The notes beneath the pieces were generated by a model. It had not been told where the DNA came from. It did no database searches and saw only the letters and a list, made by a program, of their open reading frames with translations. From NCBI GenBank assembly GCA_032718475.1, contig JAUCBJ010000476.1:29787-93786 (forward strand): 64,000 nucleotides of DNA. Reading direction: 5' to 3'. This document shows positions 55,592 through 64,000 of the stretch, in pieces (positions within the stretch are counted from its first letter, which is position 1; each line of letters starts with the position of its first letter). The position numbers and the translations under genes were made by a program. The stretch comes from Nemertoderma westbladi. Lineage: Eukaryota; Xenacoelomorpha; Nemertodermatida; Nemertodermatidae.

Positions 55592-57763
55592 ATGCCGAAA
55601 AATAAGAATATAAGACAACAATGGGAGTCGGAATTTGGTCAATTGATACGTGAAAAAACTGTACCACCAAGAATTGAACCATCGCAACCTCGAAACGACT
55701 TCACTGACTTACAAATATTGACATTTCATCGCACTACGGTTCACTTACTGGTATTGATAGACGCCGGCCGTATTGCCTCGGCCAGTCATGATTGCACCGC
55801 CGCTATTTGGTCGCTCGAGCAAGGAACTTTATTGGTTGTACTCCAAGGCCACAGCAAACTGATCACATGTCTTCGTGTATTACCAAGGAGCATTCAGCCT
55901 TCGCCAGCTGTCGCTTGCGTTGACGACTTGTTGGTTATGAGTAGTTCTCTAGACGGCACAATTCGTTTATGGAATAGCAATACCGGAGACTCACTCTATG
56001 TATATACAGCCGACCACAACAATCCTATTAAGGTTATCCTAATTATGGAATATATTTTCAACCAGAACATATCGGTATTTTGTGCCGGAGGAAAAGATCT
56101 TAGTTTGTGGGATTTTAACGGAGAGCTTAATGATAACGCCAAACAAGATGATGGCAGCGATGGTATCACTCACATAGTAGGTTTACCAAAAGACAGACTG
56201 GTTACAGCATCAGGGAAGCAATTAACAGTCTATAAAATATCCCAAATAATGGACAATTGTAATGATCAAATAGCTATCCAGAAAGAGTTAAGGGTGGTCA
56301 AGAGATTGCCACCACACAGACAAGATATCAGAGACCTCCAAGTTGTAAGTGAAACGTCTTTTGTGAGTTGTTCTTGCGACGGTGACATTAAGGTTTGGTC
56401 TGTTACTCATTTGGATCAATGTTACGCCACATTAAACCACGTCGACAACAACGAATACGAAGGAGTTCCCCATAATCCTTTCCCGTACATGGTTCAAGCG
56501 ATTCTGGTGATCGATAAAAGATATATTGCCGCAGCGATAGGGAAAGGTTTCGTGGTTTACGACCACAGCTTGGGAAGTTCTGTCGTCGAACAGAGAATCG
56601 CTCACTTTGGTAAAATTTTGTCGTTGGACCTTGTTCATGGTGGGTCGTTGCTCGCTTCCAGTTGTGAAGACGGCACAGTTCGGTTGTGGGCAGCCTGTGA
56701 GGATCTGGAGGTGAGTTTATCATTTCGTTCAATGTTGTTTTCATTTTGTTTATTCATACTTGTTACTTGACCAAACATTATAGAGCCAATGTACCCGATA
56801 ATCAAGTAATATTGTGAGTGCTTAGCGAGATTTCACTATTATACAGTAGGTAATCATAAAACCGGGTGCCCCCAAATTAGATAGTATGCAAATTTATTCA
56901 AAAATAACTTGCACCTGAACACGGGGACGACCTGCGCTTGCAAGTGTCATCAAGGCCATTATTGAAAGTCTTTTACTGTATATTGTATTTATTAAATTAA
57001 TTGGGATAGGATATGCAACTTAAGACTGCATGTTCAATATAAGTGGATTGATTATATGTGATGAGTGAGTGTGGCTTACCTTGTTGGCGCTACTGATGAG
57101 GTCTGATAGGCCGAAACGTCCGTAGGCCTATAGCGCTGGTTCAACCCTCGGTGACGTGCTTGTGCTTCCTATTGTTTTCCATTTCCGAACCTTAATATTA
57201 GAACATTATTCTATTTATAATAACTTGTAGGCATTTAATATAATATTTACTAAAACTAAAATAAAATTTTTTCCTCAAGGGGCATAGCAGAATGTACTGT
57301 ACATGTCCATAAACGGTATACAATAAACCTGAGATTTTCTACCCTGAAATATAGTCTAACGAAAACAATAATTATAATATTAACCAAACAGAATTGCCAT
57401 ATTAGCTACATTTTGTAATTATTACTTACAACTACTGTAGGTGACAACCTATATACATGTATTTAGTATTTTCTATGGTACCGTTACTTTCCATCCCTTT
57501 AGAATAACTGTAAAACTCACGCGCAATTTGAGTCTTTATCAAACGTGCTTAACGGACGCAGATGTCAATCGGATGGTATGAAACTTCATCTTATAGGGGA
57601 GTGTTTCGGACACAGTGGTTCCGTGCTGTGTCTCACCAGTAACAGCGAAGGATTCGCAACTTGCGGAATAGATGGATTAGTACTCCTATGGAAAAATAGA
57701 ATTTATCAAACCAGTAAAAAAATCGAGTACGTTAACCAGTGCCATGATGGTGTAAGAATTTGA
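55592..57763 (+). CDS. WDR41: WD repeat-containing protein 41
   Basis: Two exons, 55592-56710 and 57503-57763, joined in phase 0 across a GTGAGT/TTTAG intron, giving 459 residues, the same length as human WDR41. At least six WD-type blades are visible: ASHDCTAAIWSLE, SSLDGTIRLWNS, AGGKDLSLWDF, SCSCDGDIKVWS, SSCEDGTVRLWAA and the last-exon GIDGLVLLWKN after IGECFGHSGSV. Regions such as KRLPPHRQDIRDLQ and the LIG.C.GHSGSV ending follow the WDR41 pattern rather than a generic WD protein. In mammals WDR41 binds C9orf72-SMCR8 and brings the complex to lysosomes under amino-acid starvation. Mammalian WDR41 has many exons; one intron here is unusual. The intron carries a dispersed repeat at 57000-57180. 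Confidence 0.93.
57000..57180. repeat. Dispersed repeat in the WDR41 intron
   Basis: Inverted relative to 42100-42320: GGATATGCAACTTAAGACTG, GCGCTACTGATGAGGTCTGA, AGCGCTGGTTCAACCC. No coding capacity. Confidence 0.65.
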
Positions 57764-58471
57764 TTATTATTGTAATATAAACTACCACTGACAATTCTCG
57801 CTACTTTTGTTACTCCCAGTTTGTTGAAATAGGCTGTCGAGTTTACTCGACAGTATTAGTAATTAAGTATTATTCATCCATTTTTCCAGCACAGGGACTA
57901 AGCTTACTGTATTTCCATTAACCCCCCCCCCCCCCCCCCCCCCCATAATTTACACCCCAGAGGAAACTGGTACTCACCTGTGCCTGCCTAATGGAGTTGA
58001 GTTGGCTTCGAAATGTATTCATTCATGAACCTAAAATGTAATTAGTAATATAGGCTATCCCTCAAGGGCATCGGTTTAAAGTACTAAGTCTATTCAACGT
58101 CTAGGTGATTATGTAATGGTAGATGTGATACAAGACATACTGTAGTTAAACATTCTCAGAATTGTTGTTCGTTCCGGTTGTTTTTAAGTGGTGATTTCGA
58201 ATATCTATCAACCACCCACCCCCCCTCCCCCCATTTGAAAATTGATCTGAAATTTAAGCAGTTCCATCAATAATGTCATAACTTTGATTATGTAGCCAGA
58301 TAATAACATGAAAATAAAATATAAGACTTTCAATAGACCTGAGCACGGCATCCATTTGATACTGGAATAGGACTGACTACATACGACATCGACAGATTAA
58401 CGGACAAAAAAATCAATAATTGCACTTTTATAAATCAGCAAATTAATATTATTTTGATAATTAATACTAAA
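57764..58471. other. Convergent gap between WDR41 and CDK7
   Basis: Holds the 3' ends of both genes. A run of C follows TTAA at about 57917-57942, and a shorter C-rich patch lies at 58212-58230. No gene seen. Confidence 0.5.
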
Positions 58472-59521
58472 CTAAAACAAAAGCGTCTTTTTGGCAGGAC
58501 ATTCGTCGTCAGTGAGCTGCATCTGGGCTCGTCGTTTTTGGGAGCCAAGATTCAATGTGGGATACTGGATGGGAGAAGGGGGTCGGGATGCTACGGTGGG
58601 CAAGGGGAGGCCGCGAGGGGGCGTCGGGTAGGGTTCGGCGTGGAAGTAGCGGGACTCGAGAGCGCGGGTAGTCGACCATCGGCGGATCGGATCGAAGGTA
58701 AATAACCCGGCGAGAAGAGCGAGAGAATCGCCGTCGGCAGCCGTAAAGATATCCTTTAAAGGAGTTCCTTCGATGGGTTTAAACCCGATATAATCCGGGA
58801 GACTCGTGATACCCGGCCAAACGTTTTCCGTCGGAGTCCCGAGCGCTTCGAAGATTTTCGCCAACTGATCCAGGTCGGACTCTCCCGGGAGGAAGGGAAC
58901 CCGGAGCAACAGCTCGGCGAGGACGCATCCCATGGCCCAAGTGTCCACGCCGACTCCGTACATTCTAGAACCGTAGAGTAACTCGGGACTACGGTACCAT
59001 CTGGTCACCACCTGGTTGGTGTACAACCTATTGGGACTGCCGTACAACTTGGCCAATCCGAAATCACCCAACTTAACAACACCGCTCCCGCTAATTAGCA
59101 GATTGTTTGGCTTGATGTCACGATGCAGACACCAGTTGTTATGGAGATACTCGAGACCTTTAAGAGACTGCAACATAAAACCTTTGATATGAGCCGAGAG
59201 GAGCACCGTGGATGTGTCCTTGATGACAACCTCAAGGTCAGTGTGCATAAAGTCGAACACGAGACTAATATTGGACCGCTGTCCAAACACGTCCAACAAC
59301 CCTATAACATTCTCGTGCCTCAGTTCTTGTAGGAGTTTAATTTCCCTTAGAGCTGTCCTATTGATTCCATCTCTGGCCTCATTCCGATGTCCCAGTTTTA
59401 TTTTCTTTACTGCTACTATTTTATCATTATCTTCCTTGTCCCTCGCTTTGAACACAGTAGCGAACTGCCCCTGACCCAAGTATTCTATTTTCTCGTATCG
59501 CGTTGATTTCAAGCGATCCAT
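58472..59521 (-). CDS. CDK7: Cyclin-dependent kinase 7
   Basis: Single-exon gene of 349 residues (human 346) starting at ATG 59519-59521. The protein is the catalytic subunit of the CDK-activating kinase and of TFIIH. With cyclin H and MAT1 it phosphorylates CDK T-loops and the RNA polymerase II tail. Seen: glycine loop GQGQFATV (16-23), catalytic Lys39 in IVAVKK, the CDK7-type helix [22 protein letters not shown] with Asp135, DFGLAK (153-158), and a T-loop [20 protein letters not shown] with the two activating sites Ser162 and Thr168. APE is replaced by SPE, as in other CDK7s. All kinase residues are kept. The human gene has about a dozen exons; this one has none interrupted. It lies head-to-tail with PIGC, 608 bp apart, and converges on WDR41. 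Confidence 0.97.
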   Translation of the reverse strand: MDRLKSTRYEKIEYLGQGQFATVFKARDKEDNDKIVAVKKIKLGHRNEARDGINRTALREIKLLQELRHENVIGLLDVFGQRSNISLVFDFMHTDLEVVIKDTSTVLLSAHIKGFMLQSLKGLEYLHNNWCLHRDIKPNNLLISGSGVVKLGDFGLAKLYGSPNRLYTNQVVTRWYRSPELLYGSRMYGVGVDTWAMGCVLAELLLRVPFLPGESDLDQLAKIFEALGTPTENVWPGITSLPDYIGFKPIEGTPLKDIFTAADGDSLALLAGLFTFDPIRRWSTTRALESRYFHAEPYPTPPRGLPLPTVASRPPSPIQYPTLNLGSQKRRAQMQLTDDECPAKKTLLF

Positions 59522-60129
59522 TCAATTAAAATTCCCTCTCCATAAACAACTAACTGGGTGGGAAACAGTATAAAAGGCAATTATTAATATTGCTATACCA
59601 TATTCATATTATTATAATAATATGTACCTGCATTTTGCATTGGGTTATTAAGTGCACTAACTTTCACAACTTAAAAAAACAAATTAAATAAATCAATAAG
59701 AACCACTTATAACAATTATTACCCCCATTGAAATACTATACTTTCAATGAAAAAAATAAACAATATAGATTAAATAATTATTTGTTTTTTTAACCTGGAA
59801 AGAAATGTAAACTACTGTATTACTTGTATTGTTATTATACAGTACATGGGAAATTACTGAGTGAGTATAATAAAGCCACGAGGATTATATTACAACACTA
59901 TTTTTTAGTACTTTGCAATGAGAGAGTATACTCTGTGGTACTCACTCACTGTAGTTTTATTCCAAAACAGTAACTGCCTGCACCGATCCAGTTCATCTGA
60001 TAGGCCTACTACTACCGGTAAAATAAGTAAGGTAAAATTGTTTAATAAAATTGCATATTGCATTACAGGACCAAAAAGGAGGCTAAGTGACTTCAATTTA
60101 GCTGTAAAGGTCAAGGTGGTGGTCGACCC
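59522..60129. other. Gap between PIGC and CDK7
   Basis: 608 bp, AT-rich. It should contain the PIGC 3' UTR (TTTATT at 59956-59961 is a possible poly(A) signal on the minus strand) and the CDK7 promoter. No gene. Confidence 0.5.
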
Positions 60130-60984
60130 CTAGCCAGCACTATTAGATACAGTTGTAGGGACAGCCTCATCCCAGGGGCCGTGGATATTATTCTTAAGTG
60201 GCTGAAGTTTTATGAGCCACCACGGACAGACAAACAAAATAAACAATAACAACCCTGCTAATAACCCGGCAGCCAGTCGGGACATAGTTGCTACGGCTAA
60301 CGTAGACAGAGTAACCAATAACGCAGTCTGGGAACAATCGGCAAAGAAGTTACTGGATTTTATTTGTTCTCTTAGTTGCGGAAACAACGCGAATATCTGC
60401 AAACCGAGTAGGATAGTGGCGAATGTGTGACTGGCAGAGGGGAGTCGAGATGCCAGGCAGACACTGGCGAACACAGCCGAGGTTAAACTGATGGGGCTAG
60501 CCACGAGAGAGGGAGAATGCGAAGGGTTGTAATCGTGGAATAAAAGGTTTATCAATAGAGTTATTGTAGTCATTGCGTAGATAGTATCGCTACTTATACT
60601 ATGGGTGAGAGTAGCGAGTACCGGCGATAGGGCGTACAGAAACGTTACGAATATAACGGCGGACTTGGCGTGTTGCCAAACTTGGTCCTTGGTTCGTATA
60701 ACCGTGCCCAACCACACGGACAGACAATAGCCGGCCAGAGTACTGGTTATAACTATAAAGGTTAGAACGGCTGGGCTCAGAACTCCTGATTGCATATAGA
60801 GAAACGCGACTGGGAACACTGCGACAGCGCTTATCTGTTGCGTAACGCAACCCGCTTCGAAACTCAACGTCCAGTAATCGTATCTCCGAATGTTGATGTT
60901 CTTCCGAAGTTCTTCCATGAAGGTTTCATCAACGTAATTATCAGGTTCGTCTCGACTTTCATACAACACCTTCCGTCTAGGCAT
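60130..60984 (-). CDS. PIGC: Phosphatidylinositol N-acetylglucosaminyltransferase subunit C
   Basis: Single-exon gene. I place the start at the ATG at 60982-60984, giving 284 residues, because MPRRKVLYESRDEPDNYVDE is where PIG-C proteins begin. The 21 extra codons upstream look like leader. The protein is a multi-spanning ER membrane subunit of the GPI-GlcNAc transferase, the complex making the first GPI intermediate, GlcNAc-PI. Seen: the acidic N-terminus with NYVDETFMEELRKN, QQISAVAVFPVAFLYM, about seven further hydrophobic spans, and a FHDYNPSH segment. Length is near the human 297. PIGC is also intronless within its coding region in mammals, so the single exon is not unusual here. Confidence 0.94.
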   Translation of the reverse strand: MPRRKVLYESRDEPDNYVDETFMEELRKNINIRRYDYWTLSFEAGCVTQQISAVAVFPVAFLYMQSGVLSPAVLTFIVITSTLAGYCLSVWLGTVIRTKDQVWQHAKSAVIFVTFLYALSPVLATLTHSISSDTIYAMTTITLLINLLFHDYNPSHSPSLVASPISLTSAVFASVCLASRLPSASHTFATILLGLQIFALFPQLREQIKSSNFFADCSQTALLVTLSTLAVATMSRLAAGLLAGLLLFILFVCPWWLIKLQPLKNNIHGPWDEAVPTTVSNSAG

Positions 60985-62715
60985 GGCCAATAAATAAGCA
61001 GAATGCCGGTACCGGTATAATAAGTCAATAATTATGCTAGGATACAATAGAACAATAGGCTAACTACTGGTGTACTGAACTAAATACAATAAAAGATTGT
61101 ATGTCTGTAGGTATATAGATCTGTAGATGGGTGGGTTGGTAGATCACCTGATCACAGCCTACTAAACTTAAGCCCAACACCAACATCCAGCACTCCGGCT
61201 AGCTGAGTCCATGCAGCCATGGGAGCAGAGGTGTAGGCAGTAGGCGTTAATTACTGCTTACAGAAACACGTGGCCCTACCCAGTATGTGTTAGGGATTTT
61301 TTACGAGTTATACTACAGTGTACAGTAGCAGTATAATTAATGGCTGTTAGTTAATAAATATTTAATAGCAAGCAAACCAATCACCAATGCAGTAGGCCTA
61401 ATCCTAATGTGAGTGTTTGTGTTTCGGATACCCTGCGACTCAGTTGACCAGCAACTAAGTCGATTTACACACCCTGACGCTGACAGCCTGATAAGCTGCA
61501 TTTACGTCACGTCCTTTCCTAATTAATGTCGTGAATTACATTGGGCAGGGCATGTGTGTAGTGCTAGCGTACAACAGTCCTAACTGCCTAAGTTTAGAAG
61601 TAAGTTAGTTCGATAGGTCCATGTCAACAGACCAAGGTGTACTAAATACTAAAGTTATTTAGTACACCTTGCAACAGACTGAGACTGAAGAAATAATGAA
61701 ATACTTATTTCGGTTTGAATTTCCCGCCACTTGGGATTTACCCATTTATGTGCTAATATTTACAATGTAACAGAATTGTTATTAAAGCGTTAATGCTGGT
61801 AAAAAAAAAAGAAGTAAGTTAGTTAGTTGTACCCCAGAACTGGAAAATATGACTATATCTGAATAGCAACAATCAAAATTGAACAGTATTTACAGCTGGT
61901 TATGAGTAAAAATAAAATCTCTATTAACTCTCATTCATTTATCTCTCGGTTCATAATCAGTAACATGCCACTGTGTAACGTAACATGTTCATTGTCCTTT
62001 CCCTTAACTGTTAACTATCATTGTTAATTACCTTCTGAAGATGTAACATTTCTGATGAACCTGATATTAAACCCACGATCGCAGTTTAAATCGATACTTT
62101 TTTTTAAAACCTATAATAAAATAAGTGCATGTTACTATATTGGTGTTTCTATTCTGCGGTCTGACATAGTACTTTACTCACTTTACATCGGAATGTACTA
62201 ATTGTTGGGACAGACAACTTTATTCTGGTTGCACTTGTCACCTTTCAATCCTTACCTTATTTAGATTTGCCGATAGCTATGAGGCACTTTCTAGGCATAT
62301 AATTCGTTATGGTATGTCTACAGTAGATAGGTAAAAAATATTAATTAACAGCCATAATATAAACATCTATGAGCCATAATATGTTCAGTGTACTGTATAG
62401 TAAACCACAAACAAAGGCGATATTGATATGCTAATTTGGTCGCAATCACTTAGTAGGGGGAAAATTCAATATAAAAACAAGTTAAACGTCCCCCTCCCTC
62501 CATATGATTGCTTTTTTTTATTATATTTTTTAAATTGATATCGGCTACATTTTTAATATTACTATTGCCCTATAACTATAATATAAGTTTAATAAGGAAC
62601 AACAAAAAAAATGTGAGAGTCAATATTCATTACAGGTAGTGGGATAAGAAATACACCAAAGAAATTAACGAATATATTATTAGTTGAACCAAACAATATA
62701 CAGTTTAGAAATGGG
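60985..62715. other. Gap between SLC35B4 and PIGC
   Basis: 1.7 kb with no recognised gene. A perfect 15-bp stem (AAGGTGTACTAAATA, 61634-61648, with 61656-61670) encloses a 7-base loop. The PIGC promoter should be at the low end and the SLC35B4 3' UTR at the high end. TTTATT near 62517 may be a poly(A) signal for the latter. Confidence 0.5.
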
Positions 62716-63720
62716 TTAAGTAATCTTCTTCTTTTCATGAGGCTTAATAAATTTATCAAAAACACCACAAAACAACAGAGTGCCAATAAAAACTAAAGCT
62801 GTAGCGAACCAATGATAAAGAGTAAAAGTATTTTGGAAATAAAATATTGAAAACATTAGACTCATAAACTTTCTAAGAGTGACAACTAGGGTCACAGTTA
62901 ATGAAGGACATTCACTGGTGAGTATAAACACGCCTCGAATGCAGATATACTGAGTAACAATGTTGCCTAATATGAATAACCACATAATGGGAATATATAA
63001 ACCGATCAGTTGGACGGGTTGAGAAGCATTGAGTATCATCGCGTGGTTATACATATCGGGGTATAATAGTAGGAAGGCAGGTAAGGGTAGTGCGTGATTG
63101 TAGAATAGGGCCTCACGGGGGAATTTCCCGTGGGTTTCGTACAATATTTCTTGGTATATTCCGATACGAGCCGACATAAACAAGGCGAACAGCAGTAAAG
63201 TTAAACCCACAAACCACCACGCTAACGTTTCCCATTGGCCAACCTCTGGGGTCTGCTCAGTCTGTGCACTGCCGGCACGCTTAGAGGTCGTGTAAGCAGC
63301 AGATGCGATCGTGGCGGTTGCTATTCCAGCGGAGATCATGAGGACGGCTGCGTATTTGTCCGAGGAATATTTTCGACTGCGCAAATATATTCCCAACGCC
63401 ATGTTCGCAACAAGGGAACCCGCGCGAATTATCATATGCAGAGGCATCGCTATGTTGAAGTTTAAGGCGTAGTTATTCATAACGCCGACAAGAAAGAATA
63501 TAATCACAAGTTTCAAGTGGTTTCGTAAGGGAATGTTTGGTTTCTTTGATAATAGCTTAGTTTCGAATATCAATCCATCCAGAGATACAAATGCGAACTG
63601 AAGGAATGTTATAAGATTTCCAGATCCAGGATCAAAGCTAATTAAAAGTTCAAGAAACACAACATTAATTGTGCATCCAGCAATAACCATAATAATTGCG
63701 GTAACTACAATTAACTCCAT
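62716..63720 (-). CDS. SLC35B4: UDP-sugar transporter SLC35B4
   Basis: Single-exon gene. The start is placed at the ATG at 63718-63720 (MELIVVTAII), giving 334 residues (human 331). The frame is open 46 codons further but without family resemblance. Nucleotide-sugar transporter with about ten helices. The mammalian protein carries UDP-xylose and UDP-GlcNAc across ER/Golgi membranes. Seen: CTINVVFLELL, the GNLITFLQFAFV segment, NNYALNFNIAMPLHMIIRAG, NMALGIYLRSRKYSSDKY, and TSECPSLTVTLVVTLRKF.SL.FSI.YF, all typical of the SLC35B group. The C-terminus ends KKIT, fitting a KKXX ER-retrieval signal. The mammalian gene has about ten exons. Only 280 bp of upstream DNA remains in the window. Confidence 0.95.
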   Translation of the reverse strand: MELIVVTAIIMVIAGCTINVVFLELLISFDPGSGNLITFLQFAFVSLDGLIFETKLLSKKPNIPLRNHLKLVIIFFLVGVMNNYALNFNIAMPLHMIIRAGSLVANMALGIYLRSRKYSSDKYAAVLMISAGIATATIASAAYTTSKRAGSAQTEQTPEVGQWETLAWWFVGLTLLLFALFMSARIGIYQEILYETHGKFPREALFYNHALPLPAFLLLYPDMYNHAMILNASQPVQLIGLYIPIMWLFILGNIVTQYICIRGVFILTSECPSLTVTLVVTLRKFMSLMFSIFYFQNTFTLYHWFATALVFIGTLLFCGVFDKFIKPHEKKKIT

Positions 63721-64000
63721 TTCACTGTATTGAATACCTGGACAACCGACCAAATACCTACTGACGTATTTCCCAATACCACGGAAAATGGTAACGGAAA
63801 TACGGTAGACAGCAGACAGGTAGACACGGTTAATCTGTTGGTTGGCAATGGTCGGCAAAATTACAGAAGTAGTAATTAAGTAATTAATTCTACCTACCCT
63901 ACTGGCAACCTGTTAACAACAGCAAAACAGTCCGATATTAGCCTAATGCAGTAATGTTGTAATGACTGGTATCGATTTTCAGTCTGTGTGTCACGTTAGT

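Noticed and set aside
58472-59521. CDK7 as a processed pseudogene
   Set aside because: It is intronless, but every kinase motif and both activating sites are intact, there is no frameshift or poly(A) remnant, and its neighbours are also intron-poor.
60985-61047. N-terminal extension of PIGC by 21 codons from an upstream ATG
   Set aside because: The extension has no family resemblance, and the internal ATG matches where PIG-C proteins start.
63721-63858. 46-codon extension of SLC35B4
   Set aside because: Known family members begin at the MELIVVT-type first helix. The extension is likely 5' UTR that happens to be open.

Overview
This window looks like nuclear DNA from an invertebrate animal. 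The host genes are eukaryotic and animal-like: some have GT-AG introns, there is a Kelch/BTB protein of the KLHL10 type, and there are WDR41, CDK7, PIGC, SLC35B4 and a V-ATPase proteolipid. The DNA is AT-rich, full of minisatellites, and carries BEL/Pao, Gypsy, RTE-like and CR1/L2-like retroelements together with several short inverted-repeat elements. A marine invertebrate, possibly a non-vertebrate deuterostome such as an echinoderm, would fit. That is a weak inference from protein resemblance and repeat flavour, and I cannot name the species.

Layout. Positions 1-7573 and 31737-about 37983 are the two arms of a very large inverted duplication. Each arm carries an intact intronless gene for a 395-residue seven-helix receptor (97% identical proteins, on opposite strands), the same AT-rich flanks and the same short-unit minisatellite. 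The arms differ by an internally deleted RTE-like copy and a 357-bp LINE-like insertion, both in the right arm. The roughly 24 kb between the arms holds an AGCCGGTAG-containing minisatellite, the last four exons of an SLC6-family transporter, a dead CR1/L2-like LINE, a 1.6-kb array of 28-bp repeats, a nested pair of DNA elements, an intronless V-ATPase c'' subunit gene (ATP6V0B), a BEL/Pao element that has gag and protease but no polymerase, and a Gypsy fragment. The BEL element cuts the Gypsy fragment off before its integrase. The outer edge of the Gypsy 5' LTR coincides exactly with the inner edge of the right arm.

Positions 38392-53447 are one KLHL10-like gene on the minus strand: 11 exons, 625 residues, all reading frames joining cleanly. 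Its introns are packed with repeats: short inverted-repeat elements, two tRNA-derived SINE-like pieces head to head, a perfect 55-bp palindrome and a tandem array. Positions 55592-63720 are a compact block of housekeeping genes: WDR41 (+, one intron), then CDK7, PIGC and SLC35B4 (all minus, all single-exon).

The genes do not form a pathway. WDR41 (lysosomal C9orf72-SMCR8 partner) and the V-ATPase subunit both act at lysosomes or endosomes. PIGC and SLC35B4 both act in ER/Golgi glycan supply. CDK7 serves transcription and the cell cycle. KLHL10 is a testis-associated CUL3 adaptor in mammals. I found no clearly new biological system. The most unusual structures are the receptor-bearing giant inverted duplication and the polymerase-less BEL element.
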